Positions 48,674-58,597 are shown, numbered from the stretch's first letter. The stretch is 64,000 nt of DNA from Lactobacillus isalae (GCF_947539375.1 NZ_OX443569.1:620001-684000), one strand, 5' to 3'. Made by a program: numbers and translations. Notes: generated by a model not told the origin, from the sequence alone.

Positions 48674-49483
48674 TTACAAATTATTATCTTTTTTCTTAAA
48701 CCACATTCTAGCAAAATCGATTAATGGCTTTGCTTTAATAACCTTAATAAAGCTATTGTTTAATTTAACTTGATTAAATTCTTTAGGATAGTTTTTTTCA
48801 AAAGCTAGTCCTAAATCATTAAAATCATCATAAGAATCCATATCTATATTTTGGTAATCAGTCCAGATAGTCTTTCCATTTTTATCTATTCCGGTTGCTG
48901 CTGAACAGGTTTCCGTTTTTCTACCAATTGTTGATTCAGCGTAATGTAGCATTGTGCAAGTTTCATAATCAGTTCCTAGAAAAATGATTTTACCATCATT
49001 TTGATATAAATAATCTAAAGGACTATTCAAGCCATATGGCATATCAAGTGGCTGTTTGTTAGCGATTTGAACTTTATCTTTGCCCCAAATGGCAATGGGT
49101 AGATAGGGATGGCAACTACGTACTACATCAGGCAAATTTCTGAAGTATTCAGGTGTAGTGCCTACACCCTCACTAGGAGAGGTATCAGGATTATATGGTG
49201 GCATATTGTCACGAACTGCTTGAATTAGGTCATTTCTAACAGGAGGATACTCCCAGCTTGCTGGGTCACAATTAGTAGTGACTTCCGTCGGCATCATGAT
49301 CGTGCCTTGACTTATTATTTCTTCTAAAGCGTGAACTAAGCTTTCCGGTCCACCGGGCACATAATAAAACTTACTTAAAGCAGTATGAACCATTACCTTG
49401 TCAGTAGCTTTTATCTGAGCAGTAATGAAGGTGCTTTTAAAGTCATCTTTTGTGGTGATTGTAGTAATTATATCTTGAGTCAT
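48674..49483 (-). CDS. Aminoglycoside 3-N-acetyltransferase family protein (AAC(3)/YokD-like)
   Basis: A 269-aa Antibiotic_NAT protein. MVHTALSKFYYVPGGPESLVHAL, MMPTEVTTNCDP, and PSEGVGTTPEYFRNLPDVVRSCHPYLPIAIWG (with the HP pair) are hallmark blocks, with FLGTDYETCTMLHYAE later. Chromosomal members often do not give aminoglycoside resistance. It is the third gene of a unit with an MFS transporter and a 24-aa micro-ORF upstream on the same strand. Confidence 0.9.
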   Translation of the reverse strand: MTQDIITTITTKDDFKSTFITAQIKATDKVMVHTALSKFYYVPGGPESLVHALEEIISQGTIMMPTEVTTNCDPASWEYPPVRNDLIQAVRDNMPPYNPDTSPSEGVGTTPEYFRNLPDVVRSCHPYLPIAIWGKDKVQIANKQPLDMPYGLNSPLDYLYQNDGKIIFLGTDYETCTMLHYAESTIGRKTETCSAATGIDKNGKTIWTDYQNIDMDSYDDFNDLGLAFEKNYPKEFNQVKLNNSFIKVIKAKPLIDFARMWFKKKDNNL

Positions 49484-49511
49484 AAGTTTCTCTTTTCTTG
49501 AATTCTAATCA

Positions 49512-49586
49512 TTATTGACTGGGGCGATAGAATACTACTCTTGTTTTGATTTCTGCATTGTTGCTTTTATTTTTCTTGTTACTCAT
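49512..49586 (-). CDS. 24-aa micro-ORF between MFS and AAC(3)-like genes
   Basis: On the minus strand ATG (49586) follows CAAGGAG by 6-7 nt, a much stronger RBS than most genes here. The peptide MSNKKNKSNNAEIKTRVVFY-RPSQ is basic at its N-terminus with a beta-like middle. It starts 17 nt after the MFS stop and ends 28 nt before the AAC(3)-like gene. It could be a leader peptide, a real small protein, or a relic. No family recognised. Confidence 0.5.
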   Translation of the reverse strand: MSNKKNKSNNAEIKTRVVFYRPSQ

Positions 49587-49603
49587 TTATAACTCCTTGT
49601 TTT

Positions 49604-50827
49604 TTAGTTTTTAGCTTTTATAAAGATAATTAAATAAAAGAATGCTGTTATTACTTGGGCTATACCTTCAAGAATGATTGCAGGACTAGCGCCAAAATTT
49701 TTAACAATGATTCCGCCTAAAAATGATCCAATTGGAATCATACAGTTAACGATACTGCTATTAATTGTGTTAATTCGCCCAAGCAGATTAGGGTGAAAAC
49801 TTTCCTGGACTAGTACGCGAAAGTTAATATTCATCATACTGATCCAAAAGGTACTAAATAGAGCGAATAATAAAATTAAGATAGGAAAAATTGAGGCAAT
49901 AATTGTCTCTAAAATAATAGAAACACCTGAAAGCATTAAGCAAATAACAATTAATAATCTTAACTTATTATCTTTAACATAGAAATGTTGCACTATGATA
50001 CTGCCAAGTAGTCCACCAATTGAAGAAGCAAGCTCCAAACCACCATAACTTATAGCACTATTATTTAAATATTGTGTAGCAAAATAAGGTAGCCCTATTG
50101 AGGCAATTCCATAGAACAAGTTGGTTAGAGCAAATGGAAGTATTAAAATTAGAATCTTCTTTTCATTATGTAGAGCTTGCCATCCGATAATTAGATCTCT
50201 TAAGTAAGTATTATCTTCTTTAATCGAAGAAAATGATTGAATATTAAAATTAAGTCCAGTGTAGAATAATAACGCAAAAGCAAAAATTAATCCTGAAATT
50301 ATAGTCGTATTTTTGATGGACAAATAAGTAATTAAAATCGTTGCGCCAGCATCTAAGAATAAATCCAAAGTCTGATATGACATTTGGAAGATGCCATTTA
50401 CCTTAGTTAGATTTTTCTTTTTTACAATGATTGGCAATATTTTATCTTCGGCTGGATAGATTAAAGTTGAACCAATTGTAGATAAAATATAAGCGATAAT
50501 CAGAAAAGTAATTGCTAAAGGATGTAAAGTTCGATCATTAAATAATGGAACAATTAGTAGGCTAAGAATAGTTTGAATAGTAGTTACTACCCGAAGTAGC
50601 TTTTTTAGATTTGACCTATCAATTATTGGTCCTAAAGTAAATGCAAGCATATCAATTGTCGAGTCTGCTATAAAAATTAGCGATAGTAATATTGACGAAT
50701 GAAAATGGCTTTTAAAGTACCAAAGTATTGCCATATAAAATAGTGAATCGGCGATATTTGTTCCGATTCGTCCAATTAATAAGTTAACAACATTAGAATT
50801 ATCTTTATTAGTTAAGTTTTTAAGCAT
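49604..50827 (-). CDS. MFS efflux transporter (macrolide-efflux type)
   Basis: A 407-aa MFS protein with about 12 membrane segments. LLIGRIGTNIADSLFYMAILWYF, LAFTLGPIIDRSNLKK and IPIGSFLGGIIVKNFG are typical of the MefA/YfiS-like group. ATG 50827 is preferred since GAGGAAC lies 8-9 nt upstream; ATG 50842 would overlap that. Probably drug or metabolite efflux, co-transcribed with the micro-ORF and AAC(3)-like gene. Confidence 0.88.
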   Translation of the reverse strand: MLKNLTNKDNSNVVNLLIGRIGTNIADSLFYMAILWYFKSHFHSSILLSLIFIADSTIDMLAFTLGPIIDRSNLKKLLRVVTTIQTILSLLIVPLFNDRTLHPLAITFLIIAYILSTIGSTLIYPAEDKILPIIVKKKNLTKVNGIFQMSYQTLDLFLDAGATILITYLSIKNTTIISGLIFAFALLFYTGLNFNIQSFSSIKEDNTYLRDLIIGWQALHNEKKILILILPFALTNLFYGIASIGLPYFATQYLNNSAISYGGLELASSIGGLLGSIIVQHFYVKDNKLRLLIVICLMLSGVSIILETIIASIFPILILLFALFSTFWISMMNINFRVLVQESFHPNLLGRINTINSSIVNCMIPIGSFLGGIIVKNFGASPAIILEGIAQVITAFFYLIIFIKAKN

Positions 50828-51172
50828 TTTCCCGTTCCTCATTAATACGTATTTTTACGATATTTTGAAAGTTCAGGGAAAAGTTATCTATTTTAGTTAA
50901 CAAACCCCAAACTTTCATCAAATTTGGAGATATTTATTAAATATAGCTTAATAACTGAAATAAAATAATTCAGTTTTAAGCTTAATCCTAAGTTATTTAG
51001 AATAAACACCTAGTTTTCACCTCGATCTAACAAGATAAAATTAGTATAGCATAGCAGAAAGTATTGAATAAATACCGCTTAGTATGAAAATAGTGCTACT
51101 TATAAAAAGATGATTGAAAATTAAAAAAATATTAGTAAAATTAATGATAAATAAAGTGGAGGAGGGAAAATA
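50828..51172. other. 345-bp divergent intergenic region with a long inverted repeat
   Basis: No convincing gene. AGCTTAATAACTGAA (50945-50959) pairs with TTCAGTTTTAAGCT (50969-50982), 14 pairs with a one-base bulge around a 9-nt loop; no T-run follows on the plus strand. It may be a structured leader or a regulator site for either unit. A very strong RBS (GGAGGAGG) precedes the ABC exporter at 51173. Confidence 0.55.
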
Positions 51173-52756
51173 ATGACATTTAAAGAATTAATTAAAAGTA
51201 ATATTCCACGTTCAATCTTAATCATTGCTTTATATATTCTTTATGCCATTGCAGGTGCATTAGGAGAATATCTATTTAAAAATTCATTGAATAATATACT
51301 TAAGGGAAATTTGAATGGGTATATTTATTGGACTTTTATTCAAGCAGGGATGGAAATAGGAGCAGCAATTTTACTACCAATTGCAACAATTGCCTTTACT
51401 AAACAAACACAGAGCTATTTACATCATATTAGAGAAGATATTATGCAACATTACTATAATTCTGGTAATGATGAAAAGGTTTCTGAAATGCAGAATCAAT
51501 TAACAGGAAACTTAAAAATGTTGACGACTGATTTTGCTACTCCTTGGGTGTCTATTTTAAGTGGAGTTCTTGAAATGTTTATTTCTATAGGAATTTTACT
51601 TAAGATGAATTGGAGTTTGGTGTTAGTTAGTGCAATATTGTTAGGGATTAATTTTTTAATTCCTAAGATTATGGAAAAGAAAACTGCACAGGCTGCTAAG
51701 AAAGTTAACGTTAAAAATGAGAAATTACTCAATGCGATCAAGCATTGGCTTGGCGGTTTACAAGAATTAAGACGCTTTAGTGCTTATGGTCGATTAAGAA
51801 AGCAACTTCATCAAGCAAGTGATGATTATACGAAGGCAAGTAAGGAAAGCTGTAAGTATAATACGATTTCGTATCTTTTGAATGGCTGGGCAAATGCCCT
51901 AGCACAAGTTGGTTTGGTTTTCTTTGCTGGAATTTTGTTTATAAATCGTACACTTTCTTTCGGTGAATTTGCGGTTGGAGGATCATTTGGATTTACAGTG
52001 TTTTCAGCTATTTGGGAAATTACTAGTGCAATCACACAAATTAAGTCAACAAAAGAATTACGTCAAGAAATTTCTGAATTACGTCACAACGAAAAGCGGC
52101 CAGTTAAAGCAAGCGCATATGGTATTTCAGTAAAAGATCTGAAGACTTCATATGACCAAGGTGAAACCATTTCTTATCCTGACTTTACAATTAAAGCTGG
52201 AGAAAAAGTGTTACTGACTGGTGATTCAGGAACGGGTAAATCTACATTATTTAAAGTTTTGCTTGGAAAGTTGAAGGCACAAAGCGGAACTGTTACTTAC
52301 TTAGGCAAAAATAATCAGCCACTTGAAAATGCTACAGTAGGTTATCTGCCACAAGATCCAATAGTTTTTCCAGTTTCAATTAAGGAAAATATTACGATGT
52401 TTGCTAAGAAGTTTGAACAACAAGTACTTAATGTAGTTAATAAAGTTCAACTAAGTACTGATTTAGCTAAAATGCCAGCTGGAGTTGACACAATTGTTGA
52501 TTTGAAAAATGAAAATTTATCAGGTGGACAAAGACAAAAAGTAGTTTTAGCAAGAAGCGAAATACATCGTCAGCCATTTGTTCTGATGGATGAGGTAACG
52601 AGTGCGATCGATCAAAAGGCTACTGAAAAAATTATTGATGAGTTGCTAAATACTGATCAAACAATTTTAATGATTGCACATAATTTCACGCCAGAATTAA
52701 AGGCTAAATTTGATCATGAAATAAAACTAGAAAAGAAAGGAGTGCCAAGAAAATGA
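51173..52756 (+). CDS. ABC exporter half-transporter (subunit A of a heterodimer)
   Basis: A 527-aa ABC-B-type exporter. Six membrane segments lie in residues about 12-285. The nucleotide-binding domain (about 320-527) has Walker A GDSGTGKST, signature LSGGQRQK, Walker B VLMDEVTSAID and switch H in IAHNF. The catalytic glutamate is present. The length is shorter than usual (570-600) at the TMD. It overlaps the next gene by 4 nt (ATGA). Likely exports a peptide, lipid or drug; no substrate gene is adjacent. Confidence 0.92.
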   Translation: MTFKELIKSNIPRSILIIALYILYAIAGALGEYLFKNSLNNILKGNLNGYIYWTFIQAGMEIGAAILLPIATIAFTKQTQSYLHHIREDIMQHYYNSGNDEKVSEMQNQLTGNLKMLTTDFATPWVSILSGVLEMFISIGILLKMNWSLVLVSAILLGINFLIPKIMEKKTAQAAKKVNVKNEKLLNAIKHWLGGLQELRRFSAYGRLRKQLHQASDDYTKASKESCKYNTISYLLNGWANALAQVGLVFFAGILFINRTLSFGEFAVGGSFGFTVFSAIWEITSAITQIKSTKELRQEISELRHNEKRPVKASAYGISVKDLKTSYDQGETISYPDFTIKAGEKVLLTGDSGTGKSTLFKVLLGKLKAQSGTVTYLGKNNQPLENATVGYLPQDPIVFPVSIKENITMFAKKFEQQVLNVVNKVQLSTDLAKMPAGVDTIVDLKNENLSGGQRQKVVLARSEIHRQPFVLMDEVTSAIDQKATEKIIDELLNTDQTILMIAHNFTPELKAKFDHEIKLEKKGVPRK

Positions 52757-54336
52757 GTTTAAAGGAACTTATAAAAACTAATCCAGTTAGGTTTTGGCTT
52801 TTTATAATTATTACTATCTTAACTCCTATTACAATAATTAGTAGTACGGCTCTACTTCAGCTTGAAACAACAATTCTTCTTTCACGTAATTTACGTAATT
52901 TTTTGATTATCTCAGCAGTAAGCTTAGTAGTTTTTGCTTTAGGCTATGTATTTATAAATATCAGTCAATATTTGATTACTTATCAAGCACAAGACTTAAA
53001 TAATTTAGTTAGAGATAAGATTGTTAAGCACTACTTTTACGATGGCAAAAAACATCAAGTTCCTGAAATGCAAAATAGACTAACTAATGATTTACAAATG
53101 GTTAATGAAAACTATGTTGGTGCCATTTTTAATTTACTATATGGTAGTGTCATGATCATTTCGATTATCATATATTTAATTATGTTAAATTGGATCTTGC
53201 TACTTACGATTTGTTTAATTGTAGCAATTACTTTAATTCTTCCAAAACTAATTGAGAAACCACTACAAAAAGCAAATCAACTTATTTCTGATAGCAACCA
53301 AGTTTATCTAGATACTTTGAATGATTGGCTTCAGGGATTAGAACAACTAAGACAATTTGCTGCTGGAGCAAAGTTATTTTCAGTTTCTCAGTTAGCAAGT
53401 AAAAAGCTTGAAGATGCAAATGTTAAACAGACTACTTATACTAAATTACTTAATGCCATTACTGGGATTGCCTCCGCAATTTTTGGTTTAATTATCTTTT
53501 TATTGTCGGGTCTTTTAGTTAAAAATGGGTTATTAGAGATCAGTGCACTTATGGTTGTGGGTAATTTTAGATTTTATCTAAATCAAGCTATTAATCAGAT
53601 TTCTAATGCTCGAGGTCAGATGAAAGGAGTTAAAAAGTTAATTACAGAAATAGATGAATCTACAAAGCCAGTACAAAATTTGCGTAAAAGTGGTTTTGCT
53701 ACTCCTGCAACAATAAAGACAAAAGGTTTAGGTCTGCAGTTTTCAAATGGAGAGAGTCTATCTTATCCTGATCTACAAATTAATCAAGGTGAAAAAATAC
53801 TATTAACTGGTGATTCGGGTGCTGGAAAATCAACATTGTTTAAGTTAATTCTTGGAGACATAAAACCAAGCAGAGGGGAAATAATATTTGAAGATGAAGA
53901 TGGAAATAAAATTGTTCCTGATTTAAGGAAGATAGGATATCTCCCTCAAGATCCGGTAGTTTTCCCAGCTTCAATTTTAGATAATGTCACAATGTTTAAT
54001 GAAAAAATAGATAGTAGAGTAGGTAAGGCAGTTGAAGAAGTGAATTTAGCTTCGGATCTTGAAAAGTTTGATGAAGGTCTAAAGAAGAAAATTGATTTGG
54101 ATAAGTTAAATATTTCAGGAGGTCAAAGACAGAAGATTGTTTTAGCTCGTGCTAAAGTTCATGATAGCGACATTATTTTGATTGACGAAGGAACCAGTGC
54201 AATTGATCAAAAGGCAACAATGGATATTTTACATAATGTACTGAAGAGTAGAGCAACAATTGTCTTTATCGCTCACAACTTTAATGAGAAAATAAGAGAC
54301 TTATTCGATCGAGAAATCCATTTAGTAAAAGAATAG
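52753..54336 (+). CDS. ABC exporter half-transporter (subunit B of a heterodimer)
   Basis: A 527-aa ABC exporter paralogous to the preceding one and of equal length. The TMD (about 10-290) is followed by the NBD with Walker A GDSGAGKST, signature ISGGQRQK (L to I), Walker B IILIDEGTSAID and H-loop IAHNF. Both ATP sites look intact. The overlap and similarity show a duplicated pair forming a heterodimer. Terminator follows. Confidence 0.92.
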   Translation: MSLKELIKTNPVRFWLFIIITILTPITIISSTALLQLETTILLSRNLRNFLIISAVSLVVFALGYVFINISQYLITYQAQDLNNLVRDKIVKHYFYDGKKHQVPEMQNRLTNDLQMVNENYVGAIFNLLYGSVMIISIIIYLIMLNWILLLTICLIVAITLILPKLIEKPLQKANQLISDSNQVYLDTLNDWLQGLEQLRQFAAGAKLFSVSQLASKKLEDANVKQTTYTKLLNAITGIASAIFGLIIFLLSGLLVKNGLLEISALMVVGNFRFYLNQAINQISNARGQMKGVKKLITEIDESTKPVQNLRKSGFATPATIKTKGLGLQFSNGESLSYPDLQINQGEKILLTGDSGAGKSTLFKLILGDIKPSRGEIIFEDEDGNKIVPDLRKIGYLPQDPVVFPASILDNVTMFNEKIDSRVGKAVEEVNLASDLEKFDEGLKKKIDLDKLNISGGQRQKIVLARAKVHDSDIILIDEGTSAIDQKATMDILHNVLKSRATIVFIAHNFNEKIRDLFDREIHLVKE

Positions 54337-54338
54337 AT

Positions 54339-54376
54339 TAAAAAGGCTTTTGCTTATTTTAGCGAGAGTCTTTTTT
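54339..54376 (+). terminator. Terminator of the ABC exporter operon
   Basis: AAAAGGCTTTTGCT pairs with AGCGAGAGTCTTTT using three G-T pairs, followed by T. Confidence 0.75.
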
Positions 54377-54424
54377 GAGTATTAATCAAAATAATATAAT
54401 TGTTACTTTAACACATATACAATA

Positions 54425-54461
54425 AAAAAGAAAAAAGTCTGGCTGCATTACGCAGCCAGAC
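54425..54461 (-). terminator. Terminator of the mevalonate operon
   Basis: GTCTGGCTGC pairs with GCAGCCAGAC around a 5-nt loop. On the minus strand it is followed by a long T run (A-run 54425-54436 on the plus strand), 12 nt after the fni stop. Confidence 0.92.
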
Positions 54462-54472
54462 AAGAAATAGCG

Positions 54473-55498
54473 CTAATTATAAATCTGTTTAGTAAAATTG
54501 TATAGATCTGTATCAAGATAATATTTAATTTCGTCTGCTTCAGCAATATTGTTTAAGCCAAATAAAGCAGTAAGTAGACTTAATTCATATTTTAGATTCT
54601 GAATAGCAACGATTAAAGCTTCAGTATCTTGACTTGCAAATTGCAAGAAATAGTTTGCAATACCAACGTATTGTGCTCCTAAGACTAATGATTTGAAGAT
54701 ATCTAAAGCATTAGTAATGCCACCAGCTGCAATAATCGTCTTATTAACTGGAATCGTTCTTGCGGCAAGCAAAGTTTTAACAGTAGAAAGTCCAATATCT
54801 TCTAAAAACATTAATTTTTGACTTTTCCGTCTTTCATTTTCAATTTGGGCAAAATTGGTTCCACCGCTTCCGCCTAAGTCAATAATTGAAAAGTCATTGA
54901 TTAAAAGCGTGCGTAATGATTCTGGATCAATTCCCATTCCAACTTCTTTGATAATAATCGGAACATCAACTGCTTCGCGGATTGCCTTAAGATTATCAAG
55001 CCAATGAAAATCTCTATCACCTTCAGGCATCACTGCTTCTTGAACGCTGTTAAGGTGAATTTGAAGGGCATTGGCATCTAGAGCATTAACAATTTTTTGA
55101 GCTACTTTAGGATCTGTAGTTGGATTGACATTAGCAAAAAGTAAACCATCAGGGTTTTCTTGTCTGGCAATGTCAAAGCTCTTTATTTGATCGATTTCTT
55201 TTTCAAGGATACTAGCTGATCCTAATGCCATGGGAATATTCTCCCGAGCTGCTGCTTTTGCAAGACGTTGATTGACAGTATATGAAGAATCAGAACCACC
55301 TGTCATGGCATTAATAAAGAAGGGGGCATTGATCTTTTGACCAAACATTTCAGTGGTGATGCTTTTCTCGCTAACTGAGCTTTCAGGAAGAGCTGGTCGA
55401 ATTAAATGAATATGATTAAAGTCGTTATCTTTTTTATTATTAAAAAACATCTTAGCCAATGCTAGATGTTCTTCTTTTCTTTGGGATCTTTGTGACAT
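54473..55498 (-). CDS. fni: Type-2 isopentenyl-diphosphate delta-isomerase
   Basis: A 341-aa FMN-dependent isomerase converting IPP to DMAPP. NAMTGGSDSSYTVNQRLAKAA, VPIIIKEVGMGIDPESL, IDLGGSGGTNFAQIE and AAGGITNALDIFKSLVLGA are family blocks. Last gene of the mevalonate cluster, 22 nt after phosphomevalonate kinase; essential for isoprenoids. Complete. Confidence 0.96.
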   Translation of the reverse strand: MSQRSQRKEEHLALAKMFFNNKKDNDFNHIHLIRPALPESSVSEKSITTEMFGQKINAPFFINAMTGGSDSSYTVNQRLAKAAARENIPMALGSASILEKEIDQIKSFDIARQENPDGLLFANVNPTTDPKVAQKIVNALDANALQIHLNSVQEAVMPEGDRDFHWLDNLKAIREAVDVPIIIKEVGMGIDPESLRTLLINDFSIIDLGGSGGTNFAQIENERRKSQKLMFLEDIGLSTVKTLLAARTIPVNKTIIAAGGITNALDIFKSLVLGAQYVGIANYFLQFASQDTEALIVAIQNLKYELSLLTALFGLNNIAEADEIKYYLDTDLYNFTKQIYN

Positions 55499-55520
55499 AG
55501 TCGTTTCCTATGAGTAAAAA

Positions 55521-56594
55521 TTAAGCGATTGAGTGAACTAAAAAGTTCAGCGGCATAATTCCGTTTTTACGCCAATTATTTTTCATTTCTTCAATATCAG
55601 TTTGTTCATCAGCAATAACAATACCGCAATCACCATTACCTGCACCAGAAGTCTTGGCAGCACCGTTGAATTGTTCTGCGATGTTGATTAACTTAGTTAG
55701 ACGTGGAATTTCAATCGCAATATGGTTAAGAGTAGCAAAATCCTTTAATAATTGACGATTTAAACGAATTTGCTTTTGAATTAGGGGAATATTTTTTTCA
55801 TTAAATCCCTTAATCATGCTAAGTACACATTTGCGTGATTCGTCTAAGAAAGTATCATATTGAGCCTTGATGAACTTCTTCTTAGCATTAGTTTTATCAA
55901 CTAATTGAGAAGTAGAAGCAGGTTTTTGACTCCAGCCAATTACTAAGTTTAGTCCTTCAGGAGGAGTTAATAATTGAATCTTAAGACCAGGCCATGCTTC
56001 ATTCAAAACTTCACTAAGAGACTTAGTGGCTAATTCTTTCTTAAGCCATGCCTTGTCAAATGTTTGATAAGCAAGCCATCCACCGTAAACACTAGCGGCA
56101 ATATCACCAGCTGATCCATTTCCTTGAACACTATAGTGAGAAATTGCAGAAAGCTTAAAGATTAAATCTTTTGTGCAATGCAAACCATAAAAATTAAGAA
56201 TAGCCTTAACAGTAGCAACAGTTACGGCTGCCGATGAGCCAAGACCATACTTTTTGCCGTCTGCTGAATCAAGATCTGAATTAACATGTAAGTCGTATAA
56301 GGACATAGGAACTTTTTGTTCTAGGCAAAAACGTTCTGTAAATTTAATAGCAGATAAAATATATTCAAATGGATTATCACGATTGTCAATAACCATTTGA
56401 TTACCTTTACGAATCCAATGAATAGAATCTTGAGAATACTGTTTAGAGTGAATTAATCCACTTGACCCTGTACTTTTTGCGATTGAAACGCGTACGAATT
56501 CATTTACTGCAACTAAAATAGCAGGGCAGTTTTGCTCAAGAACTGCATACTCTCCCGCAATATACAATTTTCCTGGTGCTTGTTCTGTAATCAA
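55521..56594 (-). CDS. mvaK2: Phosphomevalonate kinase
   Basis: A 357-aa GHMP kinase (starting at TTG 56594, MITEQAPGKLYIAGEYAVLEQNCPA) with GLGSSAAVTVATVKAIL (ATP loop) and KTSGAGNGDCGIVI near the C-terminus. TTG 56594 is preferred because GAGGA is 7 nt upstream; a longer frame from 56663 overlaps mvaD in another frame. It phosphorylates mevalonate 5-phosphate. Part of a four-gene operon. Confidence 0.93.
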   Translation of the reverse strand: MITEQAPGKLYIAGEYAVLEQNCPAILVAVNEFVRVSIAKSTGSSGLIHSKQYSQDSIHWIRKGNQMVIDNRDNPFEYILSAIKFTERFCLEQKVPMSLYDLHVNSDLDSADGKKYGLGSSAAVTVATVKAILNFYGLHCTKDLIFKLSAISHYSVQGNGSAGDIAASVYGGWLAYQTFDKAWLKKELATKSLSEVLNEAWPGLKIQLLTPPEGLNLVIGWSQKPASTSQLVDKTNAKKKFIKAQYDTFLDESRKCVLSMIKGFNEKNIPLIQKQIRLNRQLLKDFATLNHIAIEIPRLTKLINIAEQFNGAAKTSGAGNGDCGIVIADEQTDIEEMKNNWRKNGIMPLNFLVHSIA

Positions 56595-56628
56595 CGAATA
56601 TTCCTCTAATCTTTTTATTTTCAAATTA

Positions 56629-57594
56629 CTAAAGCAGAGTAACGCCTGGGCCGAAACTCGCAACGACTATTTTAACATTAGACAATGTTTTCTGAACAGC
56701 TGAAATAATTTCTTTTCTATTTCTTAAGGTACAGAGAATTTTTACATTCGGACCAGCATCAATTGTGTAGTAGCATTCAATTCCATTTTTTCTTAATTCT
56801 TCAACTAACTTGATAGCTTTAATTGTCTCAGGTTCAAAATATGTAAAGGGCTCTTTCGCTGTTAGATTGCAGGCGTGCATTTCATTAGCACTTAATTCAC
56901 TTAGTTCACCAATTTTAGTGAAATCTTGTTCTTTAATGGCTTGCTTAAGTTCAGAGATTTCTTGCATATTTCGATCTAACCAAGGCTGGTAGAAAGGAGA
57001 AGTTTTCGCTAATTTCATCCCTTGCGTTGAAGAAATCTTTTTCTGCTTAGTATCAACTTCAAGTGCAAGCAGTGAAAGATCTAGATCAGGATTTTCATCA
57101 ATAGGAATAGCATATGAGCTTTTATCGTCAAATCCTTTTTGCCATTCAACAAAACCACCATAAATTGATCTAGTGGCAGATCCAGAACCAAGACGCGCTA
57201 ATCTTGAAAGTTCTTTTTTTGAAAGATCTAAATCATAACTTGCAGCAAAACTTGTTGCCAAAGCAGCAAACGCTGATGCTGATGAAGCAAGTCCAGCAGA
57301 AGTTGGAACATGGTTAGTAGAGCTAATCGTAAAATGATCACTAAAGCCAAATTTTTCTTGCAATAGGTGAATGTAGTTAAAAACTCGTTTGCTACTTTCA
57401 GGTGTTTGCTTTTGATCGTTTAAGATAAACGTGTCCTCAGCTAACGAAGCATCGTGTTCAAAAGTAGTATCAGTATAAAACGCGTCTAGTGTCATTGATA
57501 GACTAGACATGAGAGGAGTCTTTAAAGCTTGATTAGCTTTGCCCCAATATTTAATTAGGGCAATGTTAGTATGTGCACGTGCAGTTTTTTTCAT
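56629..57594 (-). CDS. mvaD: Diphosphomevalonate decarboxylase
   Basis: A 321-aa GHMP-superfamily decarboxylase giving IPP. TARAHTNIALIKYWGKAN at the start (K/W of the family), PTSAGLASSASAFAALA as the ATP loop, GSGSATRSIYGGFVEW and YYTIDAGPNVKIL as family marks. It overlaps mevalonate kinase by 1 nt (stop TAA sharing with ATG) and precedes phosphomevalonate kinase. Confidence 0.96.
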   Translation of the reverse strand: MKKTARAHTNIALIKYWGKANQALKTPLMSSLSMTLDAFYTDTTFEHDASLAEDTFILNDQKQTPESSKRVFNYIHLLQEKFGFSDHFTISSTNHVPTSAGLASSASAFAALATSFAASYDLDLSKKELSRLARLGSGSATRSIYGGFVEWQKGFDDKSSYAIPIDENPDLDLSLLALEVDTKQKKISSTQGMKLAKTSPFYQPWLDRNMQEISELKQAIKEQDFTKIGELSELSANEMHACNLTAKEPFTYFEPETIKAIKLVEELRKNGIECYYTIDAGPNVKILCTLRNRKEIISAVQKTLSNVKIVVASFGPGVTLL

Positions 57595-58511
57595 TAGATT
57601 TCCTCAATCCAGTAATTATCAAAGTTTGCTTGGGCCTTTTGAGCAATTTTCTGTGCCGTTGCTTGGTCAGGACATAGGGCAATCACAATTCCGCCAAGAC
57701 CACCACCGGATAATTTGGTTCCTAAAGCGCCATTTTGATTAGCAATTTTGCAGATATTGTCAATTCTTTCTGTGGAAAGGTCAAATGAGGCTAAAATGTT
57801 TTGAGCTTCATTGAAAATCTTTCCGATCTCTTCTGCGTTTTGCTTAAGCCAATTTTCTTGAGTTGCAGTGGCTAATTCGCCAAGACGTGAAATTTGTTTC
57901 TTTTTTAAATCACTCTCATCCATTTGCTTTTTAACTGCTTGAACTGCAACCTTAGTATTTCCAAGTTCACCAGTATCCATAATTAATAGGGTGGCACCTA
58001 ATTTTTGAGAAAGTTGTTGTGGTCCATCTTGCTTATTAAAGAAAACTAGATAATCTGAACTAACTGTCGCTGCATCAAGTCCAGACGCTTTGCCGTGATT
58101 GATCATTTCAGCATGGTTAGTAATTTCCATGATTTCATCGTGACTTAAATTTAAGCCTAAGAATTGTGATAAAGCTTTGGTGGTACCAAGAGCTACAACA
58201 GCACTTGATCCTAAGCCACGTTCGATTGGAATTTCGCCGCTATAAGTAATTTTGACATTAGGAGCATCGGGTACTTTGGTTAATAAAGTTTTTACAATGT
58301 ACTTAATTCCATCATATTCATCTGGTGCATCAAAAAAAGCACCTTGATAATGATTAGTATCCATCCAAGTTGAACCAGCAGTTTCTTCCACAGTTGTGCT
58401 AATATTTAAGGCTTGAATGGGGAGAGCGAAGGCATTGTAGCCATAAACTACGGAATGCTCGCCAATAAGAATCACTTTTCCATGTGCTTTAACTTCTATT
58501 TTTTTATTCAC
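57594..58511 (-). CDS. mvk: Mevalonate kinase
   Basis: A 305-aa GHMP kinase. HGKVILIGEHSVVYGY near the N-terminus, IERGLGSSAVVALG as the ATP loop, and KLSGGGLGGIVIALC at the C-terminus are signatures. It phosphorylates mevalonate. First gene of the operon mvk-mvaD-mvaK2-fni, divergent from rexB with an 86-bp gap. Confidence 0.96.
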   Translation of the reverse strand: MNKKIEVKAHGKVILIGEHSVVYGYNAFALPIQALNISTTVEETAGSTWMDTNHYQGAFFDAPDEYDGIKYIVKTLLTKVPDAPNVKITYSGEIPIERGLGSSAVVALGTTKALSQFLGLNLSHDEIMEITNHAEMINHGKASGLDAATVSSDYLVFFNKQDGPQQLSQKLGATLLIMDTGELGNTKVAVQAVKKQMDESDLKKKQISRLGELATATQENWLKQNAEEIGKIFNEAQNILASFDLSTERIDNICKIANQNGALGTKLSGGGLGGIVIALCPDQATAQKIAQKAQANFDNYWIEEI

Positions 58512-58597
58512 AATTATCTTTCCTATATTATAAATTTCATTCAGTCTTTTTCGCTTGTTCCATATGCTAAAATATTTGCTAAGGAGACAAGAGACTT

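Noticed and set aside
56595-56663. Longer phosphomevalonate kinase frame from 56663
   Set aside because: It overlaps the end of mvaD in another frame; TTG 56594 with GAGGA upstream fits the family start.
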